Shown: positions 5,112 through 5,213 of the stretch, piece after piece
Numbering within the stretch: position 1 is the stretch's first letter
Layout: each line of letters begins with the position of its first letter
NCBI GenBank assembly: GCA_020629335.1
Contig: JAHDDN010000406.1
Location: 1-5,213, forward strand
DNA: 5,213 nucleotides
Direction: 5' to 3'
Source: Chitinophagales bacterium
GTDB taxonomy: Bacteria > Bacteroidota > Bacteroidia > Chitinophagales > UBA2359
Program-made: the position numbers and the translations under genes
Notes under the pieces: model-generated
The model's database searches: none
What the model was told of the DNA's origin: nothing
Seen by the model: the letters and a program-made list of their open reading frames with translations, nothing else

Positions 5112-5129
5112 AATAGAGTTGCTGCGCAA
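5098..5129. repeat. Hairpin 3 of 3 (TTGCG...CGCAA)
   Basis: TTGCG (5098-5102) pairs with CGCAA (5125-5129), the same closing stem as the hairpin at 5031-5062. The rest of this loop has little pairing, so it is weak taken alone. Confidence 0.3.
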
Positions 5130-5157
5130 GCCCCCAATAAAATAATAAATTATCTCT

Positions 5158-5185
5158 ATACTCATTACCTAATACTCAATACCAA
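5158..5185. repeat. 14-nt tandem duplication with an underlying 7-nt period
   Basis: Two adjacent 14-nt units (5158-5171 and 5172-5185) match at 12 of 14 positions. Split in sevens they read ATACTCA, TTACCTA, ATACTCA and ATACCAA, so this is a second heptamer array in the window, different in sequence from the one at 4297-4331. Confidence 0.6.
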
Positions 5186-5189
5186 TTGT

Positions 5190-5197
5190 TAATTTTG
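5190..5197 (+). promoter_or_regulatory. Possible Bacteroidota -7 promoter element TAATTTTG
   Basis: TAATTTTG matches the TAnnTTTG -7 consensus of Bacteroidota in an AT-rich stretch at the right edge, as expected before a rightward gene outside the window. No TTG was found at the usual distance upstream (17-23 nt), so it stands on one box only. Confidence 0.3.
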
Positions 5198-5213
5198 TGG
5201 AAAATAAAGAAAT

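Larger units (their letters stand above)
4305..5213. other. Gene-free repeat island (909 nt)
   Basis: No credible protein gene was found here on either strand. Short minus-strand frames at 4312-4527 and 4547-4765 simply read through repeats and inverted repeats. By eye the stretch is more GC-rich than the flanking genes, except for AT-rich parts at about 4819-4880 and 5135-5213. It holds, from left to right, the heptamer array, a double hairpin, a terminator-like hairpin, a 7-bp hairpin, a 299-bp inverted-repeat element, a 142-nt nested dyad, three hairpins in a row, a second heptamer array and a possible promoter. No tRNA or rRNA signature was seen. At 4841-4847 and 4865-4871 the heptamer AAACGTT occurs twice, 24 nt apart; its meaning is unknown. 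Confidence 0.75.

Noticed and set aside
4297..5185. CRISPR array
   Set aside because: The repeats are heptamers or inverted repeats of different sequence, with no regular repeat-spacer alternation.

Overview
The window looks like part of a Bacteroidota chromosome, probably from the Saprospiria (Saprospiraceae/Lewinella-like) side of the phylum. Both protein genes end in type A C-terminal sorting domains of the type IX secretion system (T9SS), which is confined to this phylum. The coding DNA is AT-rich, no Shine-Dalgarno sequence precedes the one visible start, and a TAnnTTTG promoter element occurs near the right end. The class-level guess rests on the style of the cysteine-rich repeats and of the intergenic repeats, as I remember them, and is not verified.

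Layout, all genes on the + strand. (1) 2-2743: 3' part (913 codons) of a very large secreted or surface protein whose start lies left of the window. It has 27-residue Cys-rich tandem repeats, an Ig/PKD-like domain, a right-handed beta-helix, an acidic helical segment and a T9SS sorting domain. (2) 2753-2791: a perfect 14-bp stem-loop that ends this transcript or attenuates readthrough. (3) 2808-4304: a complete 498-residue secreted protein with a signal peptide, seven repeats of about 53 residues suggesting a seven-bladed beta-propeller, and a T9SS sorting domain. (4) 4305-5213: about 900 bases without a credible gene, packed with inverted and tandem repeats. These include a heptanucleotide array that starts inside the stop codon of gene 2, a likely intrinsic terminator, a 299-bp element bounded by 37-bp inverted repeats (MITE-like), a 142-nt nested dyad domain, three consecutive hairpins, a second short heptamer array and a possible promoter for a gene beyond the right edge.

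The two genes probably do not form one enzyme pathway. Both encode exported, repeat-built proteins that would cross the inner membrane by Sec and the outer membrane by T9SS, ending on the cell surface or in the medium. Adhesion or cell-envelope roles are plausible, but no catalytic motif was seen in either. The least ordinary part of the window is the non-coding repeat island at the right. Its two halves share a diverged segment in inverted orientation, so it appears to be built from members of related dispersed repeat families. I found no defence system, CRISPR array, tRNA, rRNA or transposase.
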